Part shown: piece by piece, positions 1 to 6,403 of the stretch
Layout of the letters: the number at the start of each line of letters is the position of its first letter
How positions within the stretch are numbered: the stretch's first letter is position 1
Notes under the pieces: generated by a model
The model's input: the letters and a program-made list of their open reading frames with translations, nothing else
Databases searched by the model: none
What the model was told of the DNA's origin: nothing
Assembly: GCF_034931305.1 (NCBI RefSeq)
Contig: NZ_JAYGHY010000076.1
Span: forward strand, 1-10,558
Length of the DNA stretch: 10,558 nt
Direction: 5' to 3'
Source: Cyanobium gracile_A
GTDB taxonomy: Bacteria > Cyanobacteriota > Cyanobacteriia > PCC-6307 > Cyanobiaceae
Program-made: the position numbers and the translations under genes

Positions 1-1128
1 GGCGCGGCTGAGCGCGGCATTGGCCCGATCGCGCTCCTGGCGGGCGGCGGCTTCAGCCACCTCCAGGCCCGCCAGGGCGGCCGCGGCATCCGCCTGGGCC
101 AGCTGCTGGCGCAGGCTGTCGCGCCGGGCGATCAGGTCGGGCAGGGTCTGGCCGTGACGACGCTCCAGGGCCTTGAGCAGGGCCATCCGCTCCTGTAGCT
201 GGGCCAGGCTCTCCGGGTCGCTCTCGAGCAGGGAGCCGTAGCGATCCAGATCCCGGGCCAGATCCTGCAGCCCGGCCAGGGCGTCGGCGCAGGCCCCGTG
301 CAGGGCCACGACGCTGGCGTCGAGGGCGGCCATGGTCTGCAGCTCCTGGTCGCAGGCCGCCAGGTGGTCGAGCACCGACGGGGCCGCCTCGGCCCCCTCC
401 ACCAGCCGGCCGATCAGGGCCATCACCCCTTCCTGCAGTCGCACCGCGTGGGCCAGCCGGTCCTGCTCCCCCTGGAGCCGCTGGCGCTCAGCGGGATCCT
501 CAAGCGCCGCGGCCTCCAGTTCCGCCAGCAGCTGCTCCTGGCGGTCCCGTTCCAGGGCGAAGCGCTCCCGATCGGTGCGGGCCTGCTCCAGGGCATCCGC
601 CTCCCCTTTCCAGCGCTGCCAGGCGGAACGGGTGGCCTCGAGGGCCGGGGCCAGGCCCTCCCCGGCGAAGCGATCCAGCCAGCGGCGCTGCTGGCCGGGG
701 CGGCCCAGCTGCTGGGTCTGGCCCTGGACGGTGAGATCGAGCAGCAGGGGCCGCAGCTCCAGCACCTGGCCGCGGCCCACCACCACGCCGTTGAGCCGGT
801 GGCGGCTGGTGAGCCGGCCCTCCTGCAGGCGCCAGTCGCGGCTGAGCAGCAGCTCACCCTCCTCGGCGTCCAGCTCCTGGCGCTCCAGCCAGTCGCGCAC
901 CGGGGGAGAGAGGCTGAAGCTGGCCTCGATGCGGCCCCGCTCGGCGCCGCGCCGCAGCAGGCGAGCCCCCTGGCTGCCCTGGGCGCCGCCGAGCAGGGCA
1001 TCGAGGGCATCCAGCAGGATCGACTTGCCGGCGCCGGTCTCGCCGGTGAGCACGGTGAACCCGGCCGAAAACAGCAGCTCCAGCCGCTCGATCAGGGCGA
1101 TGTTCTCGAGGCGCAGACCCGTGAGCAC
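1..1128 (-). CDS. recN: DNA repair ATPase RecN, N-terminal part (C-terminus outside window)
   Basis: RecN is an SMC-like ATPase that acts at DNA double-strand breaks during recombinational repair. Reading the minus strand from a GTG at 1128 gives 376 open codons that run off the left edge. The protein begins MLTGLRLENIALIERLEL, the usual RecN start, and has a Walker A motif GETGAGKS at residues 29-36. An ATPase lobe follows, then from about residue 150 a Glu/Gln/Arg/Leu-rich stretch that looks like the coiled-coil arm. The family is normally about 550-560 residues, so the Walker B and signature motifs should lie to the left of the window. The GTG start is supported by GGAGG five bases upstream, and by an in-frame stop at 1186-1188 that rules out a long extension. 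The gene is divergent from the ABC1 kinase gene. I saw no convincing LexA box between them. Confidence 0.93.
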   Translation of the reverse strand, partial: MLTGLRLENIALIERLELLFSAGFTVLTGETGAGKSILLDALDALLGGAQGSQGARLLRRGAERGRIEASFSLSPPVRDWLERQELDAEEGELLLSRDWRLQEGRLTSRHRLNGVVVGRGQVLELRPLLLDLTVQGQTQQLGRPGQQRRWLDRFAGEGLAPALEATRSAWQRWKGEADALEQARTDRERFALERDRQEQLLAELEAAALEDPAERQRLQGEQDRLAHAVRLQEGVMALIGRLVEGAEAAPSVLDHLAACDQELQTMAALDASVVALHGACADALAGLQDLARDLDRYGSLLESDPESLAQLQERMALLKALERRHGQTLPDLIARRDSLRQQLAQADAAAALAGLEVAEAAARQERDRANAALSRA

Positions 1129-1133
1129 CCAGG

Positions 1134-1138
1134 CCTCC
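1134..1138 (-). promoter_or_regulatory. Shine-Dalgarno site of recN
   Basis: On the minus strand GGAGG lies five bases before the GTG at 1128-1126. It is the main reason for choosing this GTG as the recN start, and the resulting N-terminus also matches the family. Confidence 0.7.
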
Positions 1139-1232
1139 GGCGAGCGATCGGTACGTGGCCCGACCGTAGCGGCTGTGACTTTCGTTTAGAAGGGGGTTTC
1201 GCCTGCCGGCGCCACGGCGGTGCCTCCCCGCC

Positions 1233-3185
1233 ATGGTTTCCTCCCCCCCAGCCCCCGCCGCGACCCCCGAGCGCCTGACCGCCACCGTCGAGATGGGCAT
1301 CGAGATGGGTGACTTCCTGGAGGCAGCCGGCCTGCTCAGTTACGACCCGGCCGCCATCACCCGCATCTACGCCGGCCACCCGATGCGCCTGGTGCGGCGG
1401 GTCTGGCAGACGCTCGTACCGATCGGCCTCTATCTGCTCGGGGTGGGCGTCGACAAGGTCACCGGCCAGCTGGCCAACCCCGGACGGGCGCGGCAACGGG
1501 CCCGGGAGTGCGCCGAACTGCTGGTGGCTCTCGGCCCCGCCTTCATCAAGGCCGGCCAGGCCCTCTCCACCCGTCCGGACATCGTTCCGCCGGTGCTGCT
1601 GGAGGAGCTGGCCCAGCTGCAGGACCAGCTGCCGGGCTTCGACAGTGCCCTGGCCATGGCCTGCATCGAGGAGGACCTGCAGGCGCCTGTGGACACGATC
1701 TTCGCGTCGCTGGAGAAGGAACCGATTTCCGCCGCCTCCCTCGGGCAGGTGCACCGGGGGGTGCTGATGAGCGGCGAACGGGTGGCGGTGAAGGTGCAGC
1801 GGCCGGGGTTGCGGGAGCAGATCACCCTCGACCTCTACATCGTCCGCAACATCGCCGCCTGGCTGAACCGGAATGTGGGGCTGATCAAGAGCGATCTGGT
1901 GGGGCTGATCGATGAACTCGGCAAGCGGGTCTTCGAGGAGATGGACTACATCAACGAGGCCAGCAACGCCGAAACCTTCGCCCGCCTGCACAGCCACAAC
2001 CCCCGCATCGCCGTCCCCGCCATCTATCGCCAGGCCACCAGCCGCCGGGTGCTGACGATGGAATGGATCGACGGCGTCAAGCTCACCAATCTCGACGCGG
2101 TGCGCGCCCTGGGAGTTGACCCCGACCACATGGTGGAGGTGGGGGTGAACTGCAGCCTGCAGCAGCTGCTGGAACATGGCTTTTTCCACGCCGATCCCCA
2201 CCCCGGCAACCTGCTGGCCCTTCCGGACGGGCGCCTCGCCTACCTGGATTTCGGCATGATGAGCGAGGTGTCGCGGGAGGCGCGCACCGGCCTGATCCAG
2301 GCGGTGGTGCACCTGGTGAACCGCAATTTCGGAGCGCTCTCGAAGGACTTCGTGCAGCTCGGTTTCCTGGGCGAGGCGGTGGATCTCGAACCGATCGTGC
2401 CGGCCTTCGAGACGGTCTTCGGTCAGGCCCTGGAGATGGGTGTCAGCCGCATGGATTTCAAGGCGGTCACCGACGACCTCTCCGGGGTGATGTACCGCTT
2501 CCCCTTCCAGGTTCCCCCCTACTACGCCCTGATCATCCGCTCGCTGGTGACCCTCGAAGGCATCGCCCTGAGTGTCGACCCGGACTTCAAGATCCTCGGT
2601 GCCGCCTACCCCTACTTCGCCCGCCGGCTGATGGAGGATCCCGACCCGGAGCTGCGCCGCAGCCTGCGGGAGATGCTCTACGACGGCGATGAATTCCGCT
2701 GGCAGCGGCTGGAGAGCCTGGTGGCCAGCGCCTCGCTCCAGGAGCAGCTCGACCTGGAGGGTCTGCTCGACCAGGTGCTCGATTTCCTCTTCTCCCCCAC
2801 CGGCGGTCTGCTGCGCCAGCAGCTTGTCGATGCGCTGGTGCTGCAGATGGATGCCCTGGCCTGGAACACCACCCTGCGGCTCGGCCGACGGCTGCCGAGC
2901 CGCTTCCTGCCACCGGGGCTGCGGGCCCTGCCCCCCGCCCCGGCGTCAACACCGCTGCTGGATCTCGAACCGATCCAGGAGCTGCTGGCGATCCTGCGCG
3001 ACCTGCCGGGCTTTGAGCCGTCTTTGTTGCTGAAGCGCCTGCCGCGGGTGCTGGGGGAGCCGGATCTGCGCCGCATGGGGCTGCAGGTGGCCAAGGGGCT
3101 GGCCGAGCGGGGCGTGGTGCACCTGCTGCGGGATGTGCTGGTGACACCGGCGGTGCGCCAGGCCGCCGGCGTCTCCGGCGCCTGA
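1233..3185 (+). CDS. ABC1/UbiB-family atypical protein kinase (AarF-like)
   Basis: This is a 650-residue member of the ABC1/ADCK/UbiB family of atypical kinases, which in bacteria and plastids are linked to prenylquinone metabolism and membrane lipid stress. The exact substrate in cyanobacteria is not evident from sequence. The diagnostic motifs are present in order: KAGQ (residues 106-109, the family's KxGQ motif), the nucleotide loop AASLGQV (167-173), the ATP-binding lysine in VAVK (K187), FEEMDYINEASNA (234-246), the catalytic loop HADPHPGN (319-326) and the metal-binding DFG (339-341). The C-terminal 250 residues are a less conserved helical extension typical of cyanobacterial members. 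The ATG at 1233 has no clear Shine-Dalgarno. Met21 (1293) and Met25 (1305) are alternative starts, and the first 20 residues are Pro/Ala-rich and may not be real. The next gene follows after 37 bp on the same strand. Confidence 0.93.
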   Translation: MVSSPPAPAATPERLTATVEMGIEMGDFLEAAGLLSYDPAAITRIYAGHPMRLVRRVWQTLVPIGLYLLGVGVDKVTGQLANPGRARQRARECAELLVALGPAFIKAGQALSTRPDIVPPVLLEELAQLQDQLPGFDSALAMACIEEDLQAPVDTIFASLEKEPISAASLGQVHRGVLMSGERVAVKVQRPGLREQITLDLYIVRNIAAWLNRNVGLIKSDLVGLIDELGKRVFEEMDYINEASNAETFARLHSHNPRIAVPAIYRQATSRRVLTMEWIDGVKLTNLDAVRALGVDPDHMVEVGVNCSLQQLLEHGFFHADPHPGNLLALPDGRLAYLDFGMMSEVSREARTGLIQAVVHLVNRNFGALSKDFVQLGFLGEAVDLEPIVPAFETVFGQALEMGVSRMDFKAVTDDLSGVMYRFPFQVPPYYALIIRSLVTLEGIALSVDPDFKILGAAYPYFARRLMEDPDPELRRSLREMLYDGDEFRWQRLESLVASASLQEQLDLEGLLDQVLDFLFSPTGGLLRQQLVDALVLQMDALAWNTTLRLGRRLPSRFLPPGLRALPPAPASTPLLDLEPIQELLAILRDLPGFEPSLLLKRLPRVLGEPDLRRMGLQVAKGLAERGVVHLLRDVLVTPAVRQAAGVSGA

Positions 3186-3209
3186 GATCCGTAGAGTCAG
3201 TCCAATGAC

Positions 3210-3216
3210 AAGGGAG
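3210..3216 (+). promoter_or_regulatory. Shine-Dalgarno deciding the GTG start at 3223
   Basis: AAGGGAG ends six bases before an in-frame GTG at 3223. The upstream ATG at 3205 has no comparable site, and this motif lies downstream of it. Starting at 3223 also gives a compact signal peptide. The site therefore favours 3223 over 3205. Confidence 0.65.
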
Positions 3217-3222
3217 ACATTT

Positions 3223-3831
3223 GTGAACAAGCGGCGAAGGCTTGTGGCCGCTGTCCTGGGCCTGGGGCTGTGCTGGTCGACTCCCGCGGCCTTCGCCACC
3301 GAGAACCTGGTGTTCACCAGCGGTGCGTTCCGCCGCTCGATTCCCGTGGCGGATCTGGAGCATCTGGCCACCACCGGCGAGGCCCGGGGCCTGCTGGCCG
3401 ACGTGCTGCGCCTTGGCCGGCAGAACCCCAAGGACGTCAGCAAGCTGCTGAACGAATCGGTGCAGCTGCCGATCGTGCTGATGAGCCGTCTGCTCAACAC
3501 CCGCATCGGTGAGGCGATCCTGGCCCGCCTGGCCCGGATCCTGTTCCCCCTGAGGGCCCCGGAGGCCGGCGTTCCCGCCCTGCGCGCCGCCATGGTGCTG
3601 GGAACCTACGAGGGCAAGGGGTCGCTCTCGGCCATCAGCTTCCTGCGGGCCTACCCGACCCGGGAGCTGGAGGTGAGCATTCCGGCCCTGATGGGCGTGA
3701 TCTCCAAGGCCTCCTCGATCAGCGAGCTGGTGCGCTTCTTCTCCGAATCCCCCCTTGACGGCCTGCGGGGCAGCGACGCCCAGGCGGCCCCGGCACCTGC
3801 CACGCCGGCGCCGGCCGCCCCCGCTCCCTGA
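3223..3831 (+). CDS. Secreted DUF1400-domain protein (usually annotated alpha/beta hydrolase)
   Basis: From GTG 3223 this gives 202 residues. It begins with a classic signal peptide: basic MNKRRR, a hydrophobic core LVAAVLGLGLCW, and a likely signal peptidase I site after AFA (residue 25), so the product is probably periplasmic or thylakoid-luminal. The mature part (FTSGAFRRSIPVADLEHLATTGEARG, then helical segments ending near SISELVRFF) resembles DUF1400. In cyanobacteria that domain often precedes an alpha/beta hydrolase domain. Here only the DUF1400-like part is present: there is no GxSxG nucleophile elbow and no room for a hydrolase fold, so the common label 'alpha/beta hydrolase' would be misleading. 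The C-terminus is a short Ala/Pro linker-like tail. It lies 37 bp after the ABC1 kinase gene and 22 bp before thrC, probably in one transcript. No enzymatic function can be assigned. Confidence 0.8.
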   Translation: MNKRRRLVAAVLGLGLCWSTPAAFATENLVFTSGAFRRSIPVADLEHLATTGEARGLLADVLRLGRQNPKDVSKLLNESVQLPIVLMSRLLNTRIGEAILARLARILFPLRAPEAGVPALRAAMVLGTYEGKGSLSAISFLRAYPTRELEVSIPALMGVISKASSISELVRFFSESPLDGLRGSDAQAAPAPATPAPAAPAP

Positions 3832-3842
3832 CGCCCCAGACC

Positions 3843-3846
3843 GGAG
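3843..3846 (+). promoter_or_regulatory. Possible Shine-Dalgarno for thrC TTG start
   Basis: GGAG lies seven bases before an in-frame TTG at 3854. The alternative ATG at 3926 has no purine-rich site ahead of it. This modestly favours the TTG start. Confidence 0.45.
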
Positions 3847-3853
3847 ACCTACA

Positions 3854-4984
3854 TTGTCGTCAGCCACGCCGCTGTCCCCCGTGCCCCTGCTACGAGCCCT
3901 GCGACGCCTGGGCCGGCAGCCCACCATGCAGGACTGGCCAGGGCTGATCGAGGCCTACCGCTCCTGGTTGCCCGTCAGTGACGCCACGCCGGTGGTGACC
4001 CTTAGGGAGGGGGCCACCCCCCTGATTCCGGCGCCGGTGATCGCCGAACGGGTCGGCCGGGGCGTGAAGGTGTTCCTCAAGTACGACGGCCTCAACCCCA
4101 CCGGCTCGTTCAAGGACCGGGGCATGACGATGGCCATCAGCAAGGCGAAGGAGGCGGGCTCGGAGGCGGTGATCTGCGCCAGCACCGGCAACACCTCGGC
4201 GGCGGCGGCGGCCTATGCGCGCCGGGGCGGCATGCGGGCCTTCGTGTTGATCCCCGATGGCTACGTGGCCCAGGGCAAGCTGGCCCAGGCCCTGCTGTAC
4301 GGCGCCGAAGTACTGGCGGTGCAGGGCAACTTCGACCGGGCCCTGGCGATCGTGCGGGACGTGGCCGACCGCTACCCGGTGACCCTGGTGAACTCGCTCA
4401 ACCCCTACCGGCTGCAGGGGCAGAAGACGGCCGCCTTCGAGGTGATCGATGCCCTCGGCGAGGCCCCCGACTGGCTGTGCATCCCCGTGGGCAACGCCGG
4501 CAACATCAGCGCCTACTGGATGGGCTTCAAGGAGTACCGCCAGGCGGGCCACAGCACGGTGCTGCCGCGAATGATGGGCTTCCAGGCCGCCGGTGCGGCG
4601 CCGATGGTGCTGGGACACACCGTGGAGCAGCCGGACACCATCGCCACGGCGATCCGCATCGGCAATCCGGTGAACAAAGAGAACGCCCTCAACGTACGCA
4701 AGGAGAGCAACGGCGATTTCATGGCGGTCACCGACGCCGAGATCATCGACGCCTACAAGCTGCTGGGCCAGGGAGAGGGCATCTTCTGTGAGCCCGCCAG
4801 CGCCGCCTCGGTGGCGGGCCTGCTGAAGCGAAGGGAGGAGGTGCCGGCCGGCGCCACGGTGGTGTGCGTCCTCACCGGCAACGGCCTCAAGGACCCGACG
4901 ACGGCGATCGAGAACAACGACGCCACCTTCCACACGGGCATCGCCCCCGAAACCGAGACCGTGGCCAAGGTGATGGGCTTCTGA
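3854..4984 (+). CDS. thrC: Threonine synthase (PLP-dependent)
   Basis: Threonine synthase converts O-phosphohomoserine to threonine and phosphate, the last step of threonine synthesis, using pyridoxal phosphate. The sequence has the fold-type II PLP signature NPTGSFKDRGMTMA, with the Schiff-base lysine at about residue 87 of this reading. ASTGNTSAAAAAYA follows it, then the phosphate-binding GNAGNISAYW, and near the C-terminus CVLTGNGLKDP. With the TTG start it is 376 residues. From ATG 3926 (MQDWPGLIEAYR) it would be 352, which matches the Bacillus-type enzyme length. I chose TTG because GGAG precedes it and because cyanobacterial homologues, as I recall, carry residues before the DWPGLIEAYR segment. 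Either start is possible. It ends 52 bp before the foreign-looking methyltransferase gene. Confidence 0.95.
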   Translation: MSSATPLSPVPLLRALRRLGRQPTMQDWPGLIEAYRSWLPVSDATPVVTLREGATPLIPAPVIAERVGRGVKVFLKYDGLNPTGSFKDRGMTMAISKAKEAGSEAVICASTGNTSAAAAAYARRGGMRAFVLIPDGYVAQGKLAQALLYGAEVLAVQGNFDRALAIVRDVADRYPVTLVNSLNPYRLQGQKTAAFEVIDALGEAPDWLCIPVGNAGNISAYWMGFKEYRQAGHSTVLPRMMGFQAAGAAPMVLGHTVEQPDTIATAIRIGNPVNKENALNVRKESNGDFMAVTDAEIIDAYKLLGQGEGIFCEPASAASVAGLLKRREEVPAGATVVCVLTGNGLKDPTTAIENNDATFHTGIAPETETVAKVMGF

Positions 4985-5036
4985 GTCGACATCATGGACG
5001 CACTCACAACCACCTCTACCGCAACGAGAATGACGG

Positions 5037-6005
5037 ATGCTTGAGAAAGTCTGTCGTAATTGCGGTTCCTCGCATGTCACTGTTATCAAAAGTGGTTGTG
5101 ATCTAGACCCCTTCTTTTCCTATCGCGTCTACGGCTTACAGACGAAGGCTCGCGTCACGAGCACGCGCCTGAGGGCTGGAAAGAAGATGAGGATCCTCGA
5201 TCGTCTGCTGTTTGGATTTCTCTCCTTTGTAGCAAAGCATTGCATAGATGCTGAAGTTTCAGCTTGGAATACAACCGATTCCATGATCTGCGAATCATGT
5301 GAGTTTTTTTCAGTCTTTCACCAGCTGACTGATTCTCAACTGGCAACCATGTATCACGACTACAGGTTGGAAACTTACCAGCAAGATTGGGAAAGATTCC
5401 ATCCCGGTTACATCAAATCCGTTGGTCAGTTTATTGGCGGCCCCGATGAGGCTGCCTGTCGCCTTAGATCTCTCAATCCATATCTGGTTCAGTCTCTTCA
5501 GGACCACTCACTACAGTTAGATTCGTTTGCATCGATTCTAGATTGGGGGGGTTCCGACGGCATGATATTGCCCGATGTCTTCCTCAATGCAAAGCGTTAT
5601 GTTTACGATATTTCCAGTTGGGATGCCGTTGACGGCGTCACCAAGCTCAATTCCATGGATGAAGCTGTAAAATTTGACTATATTCAGATCATGCACGTTC
5701 TTGAGCATGTCTACGACCCACTTCAATTCCTCGAAGCTCCTTTAGCCCATCTAAACCAAGGCGGCGTCCTTTATTTAGAAGTTCCGATTGAGTTCAATGG
5801 TACAGATTTGATTGAGAAAGTAATCAGCAACCAACGGCGTCTCAAAGCCCACGAACACATCAATCTCTACACGCCGCGCTCCCTTGAGGCTCTGGTCCTT
5901 CAAAAAAACCTGCAAGTGCTGGATCTCAGGGTCGAGACCATTGATTTTCATTGGTGCCAAGGCCCCTGCCTGCGACTGCTGGCCACCCAGAAGCCGGCCC
6001 ACTGA
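5037..6005 (+). CDS. Class I SAM-dependent methyltransferase with N-terminal CxxC pairs
   Basis: This 322-residue protein has a degenerate class I SAM-binding motif I, ILDWGGSDG (about 167-175). It is followed by YVYDIS (188-193, likely ribose-contacting acidic residue), FDYIQIMHVLEHVYDP (213-228), GGVLYLEVP (242-250) and HEHINLYTPRSLEAL (272-286). The last three are typical of the Methyltransf_23/11 group found in polysaccharide and natural-product clusters. Two Cys pairs, C6/C9 and C85/C88, probably form a zinc site, with an unusually long, basic and partly hydrophobic insert between them. The substrate is unknown; a sugar or surface-glycan role is only inference from the family. Base composition is very different from its neighbours (28 of 60 GC at 5581-5640 against 44 of 60 at 4321-4380 in thrC), and it uses many A/T-ending codons. 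This suggests horizontal acquisition. The ATG at 5037 has only weak purine context, so the start is less certain. Confidence 0.85.
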   Translation: MLEKVCRNCGSSHVTVIKSGCDLDPFFSYRVYGLQTKARVTSTRLRAGKKMRILDRLLFGFLSFVAKHCIDAEVSAWNTTDSMICESCEFFSVFHQLTDSQLATMYHDYRLETYQQDWERFHPGYIKSVGQFIGGPDEAACRLRSLNPYLVQSLQDHSLQLDSFASILDWGGSDGMILPDVFLNAKRYVYDISSWDAVDGVTKLNSMDEAVKFDYIQIMHVLEHVYDPLQFLEAPLAHLNQGGVLYLEVPIEFNGTDLIEKVISNQRRLKAHEHINLYTPRSLEALVLQKNLQVLDLRVETIDFHWCQGPCLRLLATQKPAH

Positions 6006-6052
6006 ATTCGCCGGCGCGCCCCACCGATCGCTGCCTGCCGCTGGAGCAACCG

Positions 6053-6258
6053 TCTGGGGAAATCCTGGGAGTTTCTCCCCATCCGAGCTGGAGAGTCCGG
6101 GGAGGGGAACTCCCCTTGGACAGTGGACGTCGTCCCCAAGCCCGGGATTCTGGGGAAAACACCTCATAACGGTTCACTTGTTGGGCCCATTCCCCAGTCC
6201 TGCGCCAGGCAAACGCCAGTGAGGCCAGGGGAAGACAGCCCGTTTACCCGTTTTCCCC
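6053..6258. repeat. Cluster of six GGGGAA/TTCCCC motifs
   Basis: GGGGAA occurs at 6056-6061, 6104-6109, 6152-6157 and 6228-6233, and TTCCCC at 6190-6195 and 6253-6258. The first three are spaced exactly 48 bp apart. The first and third are part of a perfect 10-bp direct repeat TCTGGGGAAA (6053-6062 and 6149-6158). The copies at 6150-6157 and 6190-6197 form an inverted pair, CTGGGGAA and TTCCCCAG. The arrangement suggests protein-binding sites, possibly DnaA or another origin or promoter factor, but this is not shown by the sequence alone. Confidence 0.55.
6095..6121 (+). repeat. Hairpin: GTCC-GGGGAG / CTCCCC-TT-GGAC
   Basis: The arms are GTCC+GGGGAG (6095-6104) and CTCCCC+GGAC (6110-6115 and 6118-6121), with a five-base loop and a two-base TT bulge, giving ten GC-rich base pairs. 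No T-run follows, so it is not a standard intrinsic terminator, though it could stop or stabilise the methyltransferase transcript 90 bp downstream of its stop codon. An odd palindrome GGACGTCGTCC follows at 6125-6135. Confidence 0.5.
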
Positions 6259-6287
6259 CGCCCCTACGACGACGGGCTGTTTGTCTT
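6232..6287 (+). repeat. Long inverted repeat in the dnaN leader
   Basis: AAGACAGCCCGT (6232-6243) can pair with ACGGGC (6272-6277) and, after a four-base bulge, TGTCTT (6282-6287). An unbulged 9-bp perfect alternative is ACAGCCCGT (6235-6243) with ACGGGCTGT (6272-6280). The 28-base loop holds TTTTCCCCC, the last of the motif cluster. It lies about 115 bp before the dnaN ATG. It could be an operator, an RNA structure in the dnaN leader or part of the origin. A pyrimidine-rich but not T-only stretch follows, so a terminator is possible but weak. Confidence 0.5.
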
Positions 6288-6403
6288 CTCTTCCAACCTT
6301 GATTGATCCTTTGAACAGTCGGGAGACCACCCGTTGCGCTTTGCCGCGCCCTGTGAAACCGTGGTGCCTCGAGAACGCCGTTCTGCCGTCGCCGGCACCC
6401 GCC

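Larger units (their letters stand above)
6006..6403 (+). other. Non-coding region upstream of dnaN; candidate origin/dnaN control region
   Basis: These 398 bp hold no convincing gene. They contain six copies of GGGGAA or its complement, a perfect 10-bp direct repeat, an 8-bp inverted repeat and two hairpins, all between 6053 and 6287. In Synechococcus elongatus the replication origin lies beside dnaN, and DnaA boxes there resemble TTTTCCACA. Here the nearest matches are TTTTCCCCA (complement of 6151-6159, one mismatch) and ATTTCCCCA (complement of 6055-6063, two mismatches); no exact box is present. The part from 6288 to 6403 is a leader to dnaN with no feature I can name, and no clear -35/-10 pair was seen. 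Calling the region an origin is inference from position and motif clustering. Confidence 0.45.

Noticed and set aside
1146..1165. Possible LexA/SOS box in the recN upstream region (GGTACGTGG)
   Set aside because: Only the left half resembles a cyanobacterial LexA site; the right half does not match, so SOS control cannot be claimed.
298..1278. 326-codon plus-strand frame across recN
   Set aside because: It is antisense to recN, whose frame carries the Walker A motif and a Shine-Dalgarno. The plus frame has no recognisable domain.
2182..2190. TTTTCCACG, a one-mismatch DnaA box inside the ABC1 kinase gene
   Set aside because: It encodes the conserved catalytic-loop residues FFHAD and is isolated, so it is best explained by coding constraint.
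1092..2312. 406-codon minus-strand frame opposite the ABC1 kinase
   Set aside because: It is a shadow of the real gene's codon bias, is low in complexity, and overlaps the true recN start.
4926..4934. CCTTCCACA near the end of thrC as a DnaA box
   Set aside because: Two mismatches to TTTTCCACA, a single copy, and it lies within conserved coding sequence.
6281..6403. 41-codon N-terminal extension of dnaN from TTG 6281
   Set aside because: The frame is open, but the encoded residues do not resemble any clamp N-terminus, whereas MKLVCSQAEL from 6404 does.
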